Shown here piece by piece: positions 27,140 to 34,961 of a stretch of 64,000 nucleotides of DNA (its first letter is position 1; the number at the start of each line of letters is the position of its first letter). The notes beneath the pieces were generated by a model. It had not been told where the DNA came from. It saw nothing but the letters and a program-made list of their open reading frames with translations, and did not search any database. Origin of the DNA: Dictyobacter formicarum. Its GTDB lineage: Bacteria > Chloroflexota > Ktedonobacteria > Ktedonobacterales > Ktedonobacteraceae. The stretch spans positions 310,001 to 374,000 of the forward strand of contig NZ_BNJJ01000008.1 of NCBI RefSeq assembly GCF_016587435.1, written 5' to 3'. The position numbers were made by a program, and so were the translations under genes.

Positions 27140-28549
27140 ATGCCTATGTGGCAGACCTATTTGCAGCCTGCGCGGTTAAAAGAAGCTTTAGATCGTATAT
27201 GGGAATATAAGGAGCAGGCTCGTATTATCGCTGGTGGTACAGATGTATTGGTTGAGTTGCAGCGTGGAGTGAAACCAACCACAACTTTGATCGATGTTAG
27301 TAAGTTGCGTGAGCTCAAATATGTGCGTGAGGAGAATAACGAAATCGTCCTGGGGGCGCTGGCTACCCATAACGACGTAATTATGTCTGAGCTCTGTCGC
27401 CGCTATGCTGTTCCTCTGGTACAGGCGTGTTGGGAGGTTGGGGCGCCACCTATTCGTACTCGTGCGACTATTGCTGGTAATCTGGCGACGGCCTCGCCCG
27501 CCAATGATACTATCGCACCCCTGCTGGCCCTCAATGCGCGGCTCATACTAACCCATCCACATGGTGAACGCAGTGTGCCGCTAGAACAGTTCTATACGGG
27601 CGTTCGCCGCACGATTCTCCAACCCGGCGAAATGTTGCGCGAGATTCGCTTCCCTCGCATGTCCAGTCAACAACGCGGCCTCTTTATAAAATTAGGTCTG
27701 CGCCGGGCTCAGGCTATTTCGGTCATTAACCTGGCATTGCTGATTACTATGGATGATGAGTATGTCAGTGAGGCTCAAATCACATTAGGTTGCCTGGCTC
27801 CCACTGTCATTCATGCTCGGACCAGCGAAGCACTTCTGGCTGGCAAGCGGCTGACACCAGAGCTATGCCGTGAAGCGGCTCAACTGGCCGTCCGCGATGT
27901 CAGTCCGATTGGGGATGTGCGCTCATCAGCAGCTTATCGTCTGCAGACCCTGTCGACCCTGCTGGCGGATGGCCTGCAGCGTCTGGCTGCTCCACAGGAA
28001 TCTGCGACCTGGATGCAGCAGCCTGTCTTGTTGGAAACTCCATGCCCAGAGGAAGGCCGTGCGGCTTTATTGGATGAGCTGATAGAGACAACTATTAATG
28101 GACAGGCTTATCAGTGGCGTGGGGCGCATCAAAAGACTCTGCTGAATGCGTTGCGCGAAGATGCTGGTTTAACTGGTACCAAGGAGGGCTGTGCTGAGGG
28201 CGAGTGTGGCGCCTGTGCCGTCTGGCTGAATGGACAGGCGGTCATGTCTTGCCTGGTGCCGGCAGCCCAGGCCCATGGAGCTAGGGTGACAACTATTGAA
28301 GGTCTGTCGCAGGGTGCACAGCTACACCCTTTGCAACAGGCCTTTATAGATCACGCTGCCGTCCAATGTGGCTATTGTATCCCTGGCATGTTGATGTCTG
28401 GCGCCAGGTTGCTGGCGGAATATCCGCAGCCGTCTATGGAACAGATACGTACGGCATTGAGCGGCAATATTTGTCGTTGTACAGGCTACCGCAAAATCTG
28501 GGAGGCCATACAGAGCGTGGGCGAACAGCAAGGAGGCATACAGGCATGA
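27140..28549 (+). CDS. Xanthine dehydrogenase subunit, FAD domain fused N-terminal to 2Fe-2S domain
   Basis: A 469-residue electron-transfer subunit with an unusual order. Residues 1-290 are the FAD-binding domain (ARIIAGGTDVLVELQRG, TIAGNLATASPANDT); residues about 310-469 hold two 2Fe-2S clusters (KEGCAEGECGACAVWL..C, then VQCGYCIPGM and GNICRCTGYRKI). In classic XdhA the iron-sulfur domain comes first. All eight cluster cysteines are present, so it should be functional, passing electrons from the molybdenum subunit to FAD and NAD+. Its stop overlaps the start of the next gene (ATGA). Confidence 0.92.
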   Translation: MPMWQTYLQPARLKEALDRIWEYKEQARIIAGGTDVLVELQRGVKPTTTLIDVSKLRELKYVREENNEIVLGALATHNDVIMSELCRRYAVPLVQACWEVGAPPIRTRATIAGNLATASPANDTIAPLLALNARLILTHPHGERSVPLEQFYTGVRRTILQPGEMLREIRFPRMSSQQRGLFIKLGLRRAQAISVINLALLITMDDEYVSEAQITLGCLAPTVIHARTSEALLAGKRLTPELCREAAQLAVRDVSPIGDVRSSAAYRLQTLSTLLADGLQRLAAPQESATWMQQPVLLETPCPEEGRAALLDELIETTINGQAYQWRGAHQKTLLNALREDAGLTGTKEGCAEGECGACAVWLNGQAVMSCLVPAAQAHGARVTTIEGLSQGAQLHPLQQAFIDHAAVQCGYCIPGMLMSGARLLAEYPQPSMEQIRTALSGNICRCTGYRKIWEAIQSVGEQQGGIQA

Positions 28550-30717
28550 CTGAATTGATTGGTGCATCCATAGCGCGCCCCGATGCGTTGGGGAAAGTGA
28601 CTGGAGCCGCCCGCTATCCTGCTGACCTGGTTCGGCCAGATATGTTGCATGCCCAGGTCGTTTTTGCACATCGACCCCATGCTCGCATTCTGGCCATTGA
28701 GACCGCGGCGGCCCTGGCGTTTCCCGGTGTTGTTGCTGTTTTGACGGCTCAGGATGTTCCCTATAATGCCTTTGGCTTGATCGAGGCGGACCAGCCAGTT
28801 CTTTGTCAAGACGTGGTGCGCTTTGAAGGAGATAAAGTCGCGTTGGTGGTGGCCGAGACCAGACAGGCAGCCAGCGCGGCTGCCCGGCTGGTGGTTGTTA
28901 AATATGAGGATCTACCGGCCGTGACTGATCCTCAACTGGCTCTGGCTCCCGATGCCCCACTGGTCCATGAGCAGCGCGGCACCAATCAGCTCTTTCATTT
29001 TCCGCTGCGCAAAGGCGATATCGCTCAGGCTCTGGTGGAGGCCGATGCTGTCGTTGAAGAAACCTTTACTACCACCTGGCAAGAACATGCTTTCTTGCAG
29101 CCCGAGGCTGGCATTGCCTACATTGATGAACAGGGGCGCCTGGTGTTAGAGACCGCCGGTCAATGGATGCACGAGGATCGGCGCCAGCTCGCGCAGATGC
29201 TCCAACTTCCCGAAGAACAGGTTGTGATACGCTATGCTGCTATTGGCGGTGCCTTTGGCGGGCGCGAAGATCTATCTATGCAGCATGTGCTAGCGCTGGC
29301 TGCCTGGAAACTACGACGGCCAGTTGCTCTGGTGTGGAGTCGGGAGGAGTCGATGATCGGGCACCATAAGCGTCATCCGGTCACTATCTCCTGTCGCTGG
29401 GGTGGCAAGCGCGATGGTACGATTACAGCGGTCGAGGCCACTATTATCGCTGATGGAGGTGCTTACTCCTCAACCAGCATTGAGGTAGTCAAAGATATTG
29501 CGCTGTTCGTCAGTGGCTGTTATGAAATCGAGCATATCGCTGTGGATGGCTACGCGGTCTATACCAATAATATTCCCAGCGGCGCCTTCCGTGGTTTTGG
29601 CGCTCCACAGGCTCAGTTCGCCAGCGAGCTGATGTTGATGTGGCTGGCTGAAGCATTACAATTAGATCCCGCTGAGGTTCGGCTGCGCAATATTTACCGC
29701 GAGGGGAGTATTGAACCTACACAGCAGCCACTGCCAGCTGGCGTCAGTGCTTTACCTGTGCTGGAGCGGTGCCTGGCCGAGGCTCGGAGTCGCTGGGGCT
29801 ATGGAGAGCCACCGGCCAGCACCATTGGCCATTTGAAACAAGGCATTGGTATCGCTTGCGGCATCAAGAATGTTGGCTATTCCTTTGGTTTTCCTGAGCA
29901 GGCGACCGCGACAGTTGAGGTATTTGGTCAGGCGGAACTGGAGCGTGCGCAGGTTCGCGTTGGTGCTGCCGATGTTGGGCAGGGCGCACACCTGATATTG
30001 CGCCAGATCGCCGCTGAAACGCTGCAATTACCCCTCGATAAAGTGGACATGATTTGCACCGATAGCAGTGAGTCTCCTAATGCCGGCAGTGCCTCGGCCT
30101 CCCGCATGACTTTTATGGGCGGACGTGCGGTAAAGGACGCGGCGCAGGAAGCGCGCAACAAGTGGAGCTATACCGATGATTATCAGGCCCAGGCTACCGT
30201 ACAGTATCGAGCTCCCCACACAACGGCCATTGATCCAGTGACCTATAGTGGCGTGCCTAACTACTGTTATGGCTATGCAGCCCAGGCTGTCAAAGTCGAG
30301 GTTAACACCCTTACCGGACAGGTGCAGGTACTGGGCATTATCAGCGTGCACGATGTGGGGAAAGCCATTAATATGCAGCAGGTGACGGGCCAGATTGAGG
30401 GTTGCCTGGCGCAGGCTCTGGGCTATGCCCTGATTGAGAACTTCCAGATGCAGCAGGGTCATGTGCTTACTCCTTACTTCAGTACATACTTGCTGCCAAC
30501 CGTGCTGGACATGCCAACCGAGATTGTCCCGATTGTCTTAGAACTGGCTGATCCCCATGGACCCTATGGGGCTCGTGGCGTAGCTGAAATGCCTCTAATA
30601 CCGTTTGCACCGGCGGTAGCTGATGCTATCCATCAAGCGACTGGTGCCTGGTTACATCAATTACCAATGACTCCCGAACGTGTCCTGACAGCCTTGAGCG
30701 CTCAGGTAACTGAATAA
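28546..30717 (+). CDS. Xanthine dehydrogenase molybdopterin-binding subunit
   Basis: Molybdenum subunit of about 723 residues that hydroxylates hypoxanthine or xanthine to urate. Visible: N-terminal SIARPDALGKVTGAARYPAD, the molybdopterin loop IGGAFGGRED, GAFRGFGAPQAQ, and the C-terminal catalytic-Glu region GARGVAEMPLIPFAPA. The ATG at 28546, nine bases after AGGAGG and overlapping the previous stop, is the start; an open frame further upstream lies inside the previous gene. No XdhC-type maturation gene is in the window. Specificity for xanthine is inferred from the operon. Confidence 0.92.
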   Translation: MTELIGASIARPDALGKVTGAARYPADLVRPDMLHAQVVFAHRPHARILAIETAAALAFPGVVAVLTAQDVPYNAFGLIEADQPVLCQDVVRFEGDKVALVVAETRQAASAAARLVVVKYEDLPAVTDPQLALAPDAPLVHEQRGTNQLFHFPLRKGDIAQALVEADAVVEETFTTTWQEHAFLQPEAGIAYIDEQGRLVLETAGQWMHEDRRQLAQMLQLPEEQVVIRYAAIGGAFGGREDLSMQHVLALAAWKLRRPVALVWSREESMIGHHKRHPVTISCRWGGKRDGTITAVEATIIADGGAYSSTSIEVVKDIALFVSGCYEIEHIAVDGYAVYTNNIPSGAFRGFGAPQAQFASELMLMWLAEALQLDPAEVRLRNIYREGSIEPTQQPLPAGVSALPVLERCLAEARSRWGYGEPPASTIGHLKQGIGIACGIKNVGYSFGFPEQATATVEVFGQAELERAQVRVGAADVGQGAHLILRQIAAETLQLPLDKVDMICTDSSESPNAGSASASRMTFMGGRAVKDAAQEARNKWSYTDDYQAQATVQYRAPHTTAIDPVTYSGVPNYCYGYAAQAVKVEVNTLTGQVQVLGIISVHDVGKAINMQQVTGQIEGCLAQALGYALIENFQMQQGHVLTPYFSTYLLPTVLDMPTEIVPIVLELADPHGPYGARGVAEMPLIPFAPAVADAIHQATGAWLHQLPMTPERVLTALSAQVTE

Positions 30718-30768
30718 TATACACAAAAGCTTGCTTTATGATATTATATGAATAGGAGTGGTCATTAG

Positions 30769-31185
30769 ATGCATAAGTTGAGAATTGTTGCTGGCCCATT
30801 TGAATTTATGGCGCGCATGGAAGATGAATTGGCGCCCAGAACCTGTGCCGCCTTTAACAAGCTTTTACCATTCCAGAACAAGATTATCCAGGCCCGCTGG
30901 AGTGGCGAGTCCGCCTGGATTCCATTAGGGAATCTAGACATCGGGTTAGGTTTTGAGAACCATACCAGCCATCCCGGGGCGGGCCAGATCCTGCTCTATC
31001 CCGGTGGCTATAGCGAGACCGAGATCCTCTTTCCTTATGGCAGTACCTGTTTTGCCAGCAAAATGGGACAACTGGCGGGCAATCACTTTCTCACGATTAC
31101 TGAGGGCTCAGAGCAGCTACGCGAGCTTGGACGGCTGGTACTATGGGAAGGGGCTCAGGATATTCTTTTTACGCGGGTTGAGTGA
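30769..31185 (+). CDS. DUF3830-family protein (cyclophilin-like fold)
   Basis: A 138-residue protein matching DUF3830 in overall pattern: an LRIVAGPFEFMARMEDELAP N-terminus, ARWSGESAWIPLG, and LYPGGYSETEILFPYG. The family is predicted to have a cyclophilin-like beta barrel but has no established reaction. It is the last gene of the ureide operon, 51 bp after the xanthine dehydrogenase subunit, so it may act in ureide breakdown or as a binding/isomerising accessory (inference). Confidence 0.75.
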   Translation: MHKLRIVAGPFEFMARMEDELAPRTCAAFNKLLPFQNKIIQARWSGESAWIPLGNLDIGLGFENHTSHPGAGQILLYPGGYSETEILFPYGSTCFASKMGQLAGNHFLTITEGSEQLRELGRLVLWEGAQDILFTRVE

Positions 31186-31218
31186 GATAGATGTACGCCT
31201 GTCTGTCCTTGCAACCCC

Positions 31219-31248
31219 CCGGGGCAGAAGAAACGTCTACTGCCCCGG
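31219..31248 (+). terminator. Hairpin after the ureide operon
   Basis: CCGGGGCAG (31219-31227) pairs with CTGCCCCGG (31240-31248). It follows the last gene of the operon, but there is no T-run. A second hairpin, CCAGCTTGCGT (31310-31320) with 31332-31342, overlaps the stop of the convergent gene. Confidence 0.5.
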
Positions 31249-31329
31249 CTGCCATACCCACTGACGCCTGATTTTAAAGCGGCGCAGCACCAAACGAAAA
31301 CGTCCCTGACCAGCTTGCGTTGCGTTAGA

Positions 31330-33459
31330 TCACGCAAGCTGGCTATCTATCTTTTCACAACTGTTTTCCCTCTTTCTCCGCTGCCAGAGCAGCAGGGCGC
31401 AGGCATAGAAGATGATGACCGGGACGAGCAGCATGCGATAGCCGAACAGCATGCTGAAGTATTCCAGGCCACCGCCGATCATGATGCCCAGCAGATTGGA
31501 AGCGAAGGCGATATCGGCGGTCTCACTGTCGCGGAACGAGTTGGCGAAGATGATGTTTGCCAGGAAGACGGGCGTGAAGGCCAGGACACTTGCTAGCAGG
31601 TAGCGCAAGAGCGGGTTGCTGAGCAGTAGCGCCTCCGGCGGCAAGAGCAGGTTAAGGACAAGGATACCGAAGAGCAATACATAAAACACCGGGATACGCG
31701 GGATTTTAAAGCGATGGTTGACCAGCACGGCCAGCAACACGCTGCTGAGAATGGCGAAGAAGACCAGCGAGTTGACTAGCCAGGTGCTGCCGAAGAGCAG
31801 CGAGAAGGTGGTCAAACTTTTGACTTCCAGCAGCATGAAGGCAACGCCCAGGAAGAACATGTGCCAGTCGAAGCGGCGCAGCACATGCCTGGGTGCCAGG
31901 GTTAGTGTTCCGACGAGGGTAAAGAAGAGTACCATCGCCAGGCCTTCGATATAGAGCCAGGGGAAGCTTCTGCCTTGCAGGTAGAGGAACGGCCAATCAT
32001 CCGTGGCTGGTGTGCTCATCGACAGAGGATAGTAGCCTTCGCCGAGGACACGCAGCTGCGCGTTATTCGTGTGAGAAAGATTGTGATAATGACCGATCTT
32101 TTCGGGTGGCAGCATTGCCAGTCGTGGCCCTGCCATGATGACTGCCGCGCGTCCCCAGCCACCATAGGTCGAGACGAAGGGCTCCTGATTGAATGTGTGT
32201 CCTACCATGTCAACCAGCTTCTGGATCAGCCACTGGTCACGGTAGTAGTTATACATCACCAGCACGCCATTACTGCTCAAGCGGGAGCGTGCTGCCGCGA
32301 TTGCGTCCTGCGTCAACAGGAAGCTTTCCAGGCGTAAGCTTGTGTTGCTGGACGTAAGTGTGAGTGAATCGGGCAGGGCGAAGATAATCAGGTCGTAATG
32401 CTCGGTCGTGTTTTGCAGGAAGGTTCGACCATCATTCACGACTGTCTTCACTCGTGGGTTGCTGTAGGGATGGTCAGGGTTGAAGCGCACTCCAAGCTGC
32501 AGGATGGTCGGATCGATTTCTACTGCCGTAATGGATTGGACACCATGAGCCAGGGCGGTAGAAACATCAGAGCCACTGCCAGCGCCCAGGATCAGTGCAT
32601 GGCGGAACGATTTCCCTGGGAAGATCTGGTACACACGTCGGTAGAATGGCTCTTTTTGCTGCCAGGGAATCATCTCCTGGTGGCCCTGGGCATTGTTTAC
32701 GTCAACTATGTAGCCGCGTGGTTTAACAGGATGGAGCAAGATTTTGTAGTACGGCGACCAGTACGCCCCGGTCTGTAAGTGCCAGGCGACGCCCAGGCTC
32801 ATCAGCATGAGTACTGCCGTTGGAAGCACTGTCTTACGGCTGCAGAGCAGCAGGAGCGGAACCATCAAGATGGCGAACCAGATGATGGGTGGCAGGGCAA
32901 AGTACGACATGGCAGAGAAGAGGGCGATACCAACCAGACTGCCAATGATATCAAAGGTGTATGCGGTGAGTGGCCTGACCAGGCTGATAAGTTGACCAAA
33001 CATACGGCCTAGTGGGATGAAACAGATGGTAACTAACCCAAAAATGATGGGCAGAACGATGAAATTTTCCGCCGACACACTTTGCGCCTCACCCGCGCCG
33101 TAATAGAGCACCTGAGCTGAATTGACGTGCAAGTCGAAGCGATTCTTCGCGACGATAAGAGTCAGGATTAGTAGGAGGAGCGGGAAAGGAGGAAACCAGA
33201 ACCGCTCGCGGCGCGCAGTCAGGATACCGAGGCCCATGCCCAGAAACGAGGCGAACAGAATGAAGTTGTTGAAGTAGCTGAGGTAACGAATGTGAGATGG
33301 AATCCAGCGGATGCAGAGCAGTTCGAAGAAGAGCATCGCGAAAGAGATCAGGAAAATACGCGCACGAGGATCGGTGATGAACAGGCGCCTGGTCTTATCC
33401 GTAAGCAGCCCTGACCAGAATATGCTACGGGGGGACGAAATCTCAACAGATTGACCCAT
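31330..33459 (-). CDS. Membrane-anchored spermidine-synthase-like methyltransferase-fold protein
   Basis: About 709 residues. The N-terminal part has six to eight predicted membrane helices (ARIFLISFAMLFFELLCIRW onward), the middle has a spermidine-synthase fold (HALILGAGSGSDVSTALAHG, AVEIDPTILQLG, VNDGRTFLQN, DLIIFALPDS), and more helices follow at the C-terminus. Catalytic residues for aminopropyl transfer were not confirmed, so real polyamine synthesis is uncertain. Start ATG 33459 has AAAGGAGG five bases upstream. The upstream gap holds tandem repeats and no other gene. Confidence 0.85.
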   Translation of the reverse strand: MGQSVEISSPRSIFWSGLLTDKTRRLFITDPRARIFLISFAMLFFELLCIRWIPSHIRYLSYFNNFILFASFLGMGLGILTARRERFWFPPFPLLLLILTLIVAKNRFDLHVNSAQVLYYGAGEAQSVSAENFIVLPIIFGLVTICFIPLGRMFGQLISLVRPLTAYTFDIIGSLVGIALFSAMSYFALPPIIWFAILMVPLLLLCSRKTVLPTAVLMLMSLGVAWHLQTGAYWSPYYKILLHPVKPRGYIVDVNNAQGHQEMIPWQQKEPFYRRVYQIFPGKSFRHALILGAGSGSDVSTALAHGVQSITAVEIDPTILQLGVRFNPDHPYSNPRVKTVVNDGRTFLQNTTEHYDLIIFALPDSLTLTSSNTSLRLESFLLTQDAIAAARSRLSSNGVLVMYNYYRDQWLIQKLVDMVGHTFNQEPFVSTYGGWGRAAVIMAGPRLAMLPPEKIGHYHNLSHTNNAQLRVLGEGYYPLSMSTPATDDWPFLYLQGRSFPWLYIEGLAMVLFFTLVGTLTLAPRHVLRRFDWHMFFLGVAFMLLEVKSLTTFSLLFGSTWLVNSLVFFAILSSVLLAVLVNHRFKIPRIPVFYVLLFGILVLNLLLPPEALLLSNPLLRYLLASVLAFTPVFLANIIFANSFRDSETADIAFASNLLGIMIGGGLEYFSMLFGYRMLLVPVIIFYACALLLWQRRKRENSCEKIDSQLA

Positions 33460-33691
33460 CAAAGCCTCCTTTGATCCCAAAAAAAGACGCAACCAGAGAG
33501 GGTTTGGTCACCGGATGCAAACATCACTTCTCTATATCCCTATCGTCTTCTCTCAAGAAACGCATACAGATTGGTATACCCGTACAATTTCGGCAGCCTA
33601 TGCGATGCGATGTATAAGCAGGAAGTGAACAATAGAGTGTGTCCTTTGACATATGAAAGGCAGACGATAACAGGCCCGACGAACGAATTGT

Positions 33692-33911
33692 ATAGGTTCG
33701 GGCCTTGCGCCCGATTTATCTCTCAACGCACGAAAACGTTTCCGGAATAGGTTCGGGCCTTGCGCCCGATTTATCTCTCAACGCACGAAAACGTTTCCGG
33801 AATAGGTTCGGGCCTTGCGCCCGATTTATTTCTCGACGTACGAAAACGTTTCCGGAATAGGTTCGGGCCTTGCGCCCGATTTATTTCTCGACGTACGAAA
33901 ACGTTTCCTCG
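33692..33911. repeat. Four 55-bp tandem repeats with hairpin and AAACGTTT palindrome
   Basis: Units start at 33692, 33747, 33802 and 33857. Each has TCGGGC-CTTGC-GCCCGA followed by TTT (terminator-like) and CGAAAACGTTTCCG, a near-palindrome similar to LacI-family operators. Units 1 and 2 are identical; 3 and 4 share substitutions (TTTCTCGACGTACG), so they were copied pairwise. Related copies lie at 39793 and 48884. There is no variable spacer, so this is not a CRISPR. The rest of the 33460-33968 gap shows no gene. Confidence 0.9.
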
Positions 33912-33968
33912 ACAAAGAGATGCCCAGGGGAAGCACCTACCGTTTAATTGTGTTTATGCTTCATTTGC

Positions 33969-34727
33969 TCAGGAGTCGGCTCTGATGATTTGGATGCCCA
34001 GTTGCTTGTATGAGGCAAGGCTTTCTTCGTTGGTGGAGGTATCAGTGACGAGGTAGGTCAGGGATGTGATGGGACCGACGATGTAGGGGGCGGCCGTGCC
34101 CAGCTTGCTGGCTTCGCTGACGGCTACGACTTCAGCTGCCTGCTCAATCATGGTGCGTTTGGTATAGATCTCTTCCATATCTGGCATGCTAATGCCGATT
34201 TCGGGGTGCAGACTGCAGATGCCGAGAAAGCACAGGTCGGCACGAATCTGTTTGAGGGCTTCAATAACCGGGACGCCGATCATGGCCTGGGCGTCTTTTT
34301 TCAGCTTGCCGCCCAGCACCTGGACCTCGATATTTGGATGCCGGGCCAGGGTGGCGGCGACCGGGATGCTGTTGGTGATCACGGTGGCTTGCCGGTTTAA
34401 GGGGATCTGGTTAGCGATTTCGTGGACGGTGGTGCCGCTATCCATGATGATTACCTGCCCATCGTGAATCAGGTTGGCGGCTGCCCGGGCAATTGTAATT
34501 TTTGCGCTATTTATATCTTGCAGGCGTTCTTCATATGAAGAAGAGCGCGCACGCGGTAGCGCGCCACCATGCACGCGCTGCAGGATGCCAGCCTCCGCCA
34601 ACTCATTTAGATCGCGGCGAATCGTGTCTTCTGATACCTTTAACTGTATGACTAGATCCGTGCCCAGAATCTTCCCTTCGCGCTGTAATCGGTCTGTTAT
34701 ATAACGTTGGCGCTCTTCTTTTAGCAT
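33969..34727 (-). CDS. DeoR/GlpR-family transcriptional regulator
   Basis: A 252-residue repressor: N-terminal winged helix-turn-helix (KEERQRYITDRLQREGKIL, VSEDTIRRDLNELAEAGILQ, RVHGGALP), then the DeoR sensor domain of the sugar-phosphate isomerase-like fold (IIMDSGTTVHEIANQIP, LCFLGICSLHPEIGISM). Members usually respond to phosphorylated sugars. No sugar operon is directly adjacent, so its target is not clear; tandem operator-like repeats lie just beyond its 3' end. Confidence 0.95.
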   Translation of the reverse strand: MLKEERQRYITDRLQREGKILGTDLVIQLKVSEDTIRRDLNELAEAGILQRVHGGALPRARSSSYEERLQDINSAKITIARAAANLIHDGQVIIMDSGTTVHEIANQIPLNRQATVITNSIPVAATLARHPNIEVQVLGGKLKKDAQAMIGVPVIEALKQIRADLCFLGICSLHPEIGISMPDMEEIYTKRTMIEQAAEVVAVSEASKLGTAAPYIVGPITSLTYLVTDTSTNEESLASYKQLGIQIIRADS

Positions 34728-34961
34728 TTCTTCCTCTCCATACCGCAGAAGCCCGCAAGACTATTCCTGTTTATGCATTGTTATGCGGATAATCCAGGTT
34801 CCCTTTGCAATTTTATGCGCGTTTAGCGCTGCCGTCAAGCTATGCTGGTTTCAATGAAACTATTGGGTTAACAGAATCTATGCGAGATCGACGTGTGATA
34901 CCATGCATGGATGCTTTTCTTATCGCCTTATACAGTACTGCCAGTCTGCCAGTCCCCAGGC

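Noticed and set aside
28366..28545. N-terminal extension of the xanthine dehydrogenase large subunit
   Set aside because: It overlaps the iron-sulfur domain of the previous gene; the ATG at 28546 has a strong ribosome site and the usual family start.
33692..33911. CRISPR array
   Set aside because: The whole 55-bp unit is repeated with no variable spacers, and no cas genes are near.
33760..34056. Plus-strand ORF of about 98 codons
   Set aside because: It reads through the tandem repeats, producing a repetitive peptide, and overlaps the DeoR gene antisense.
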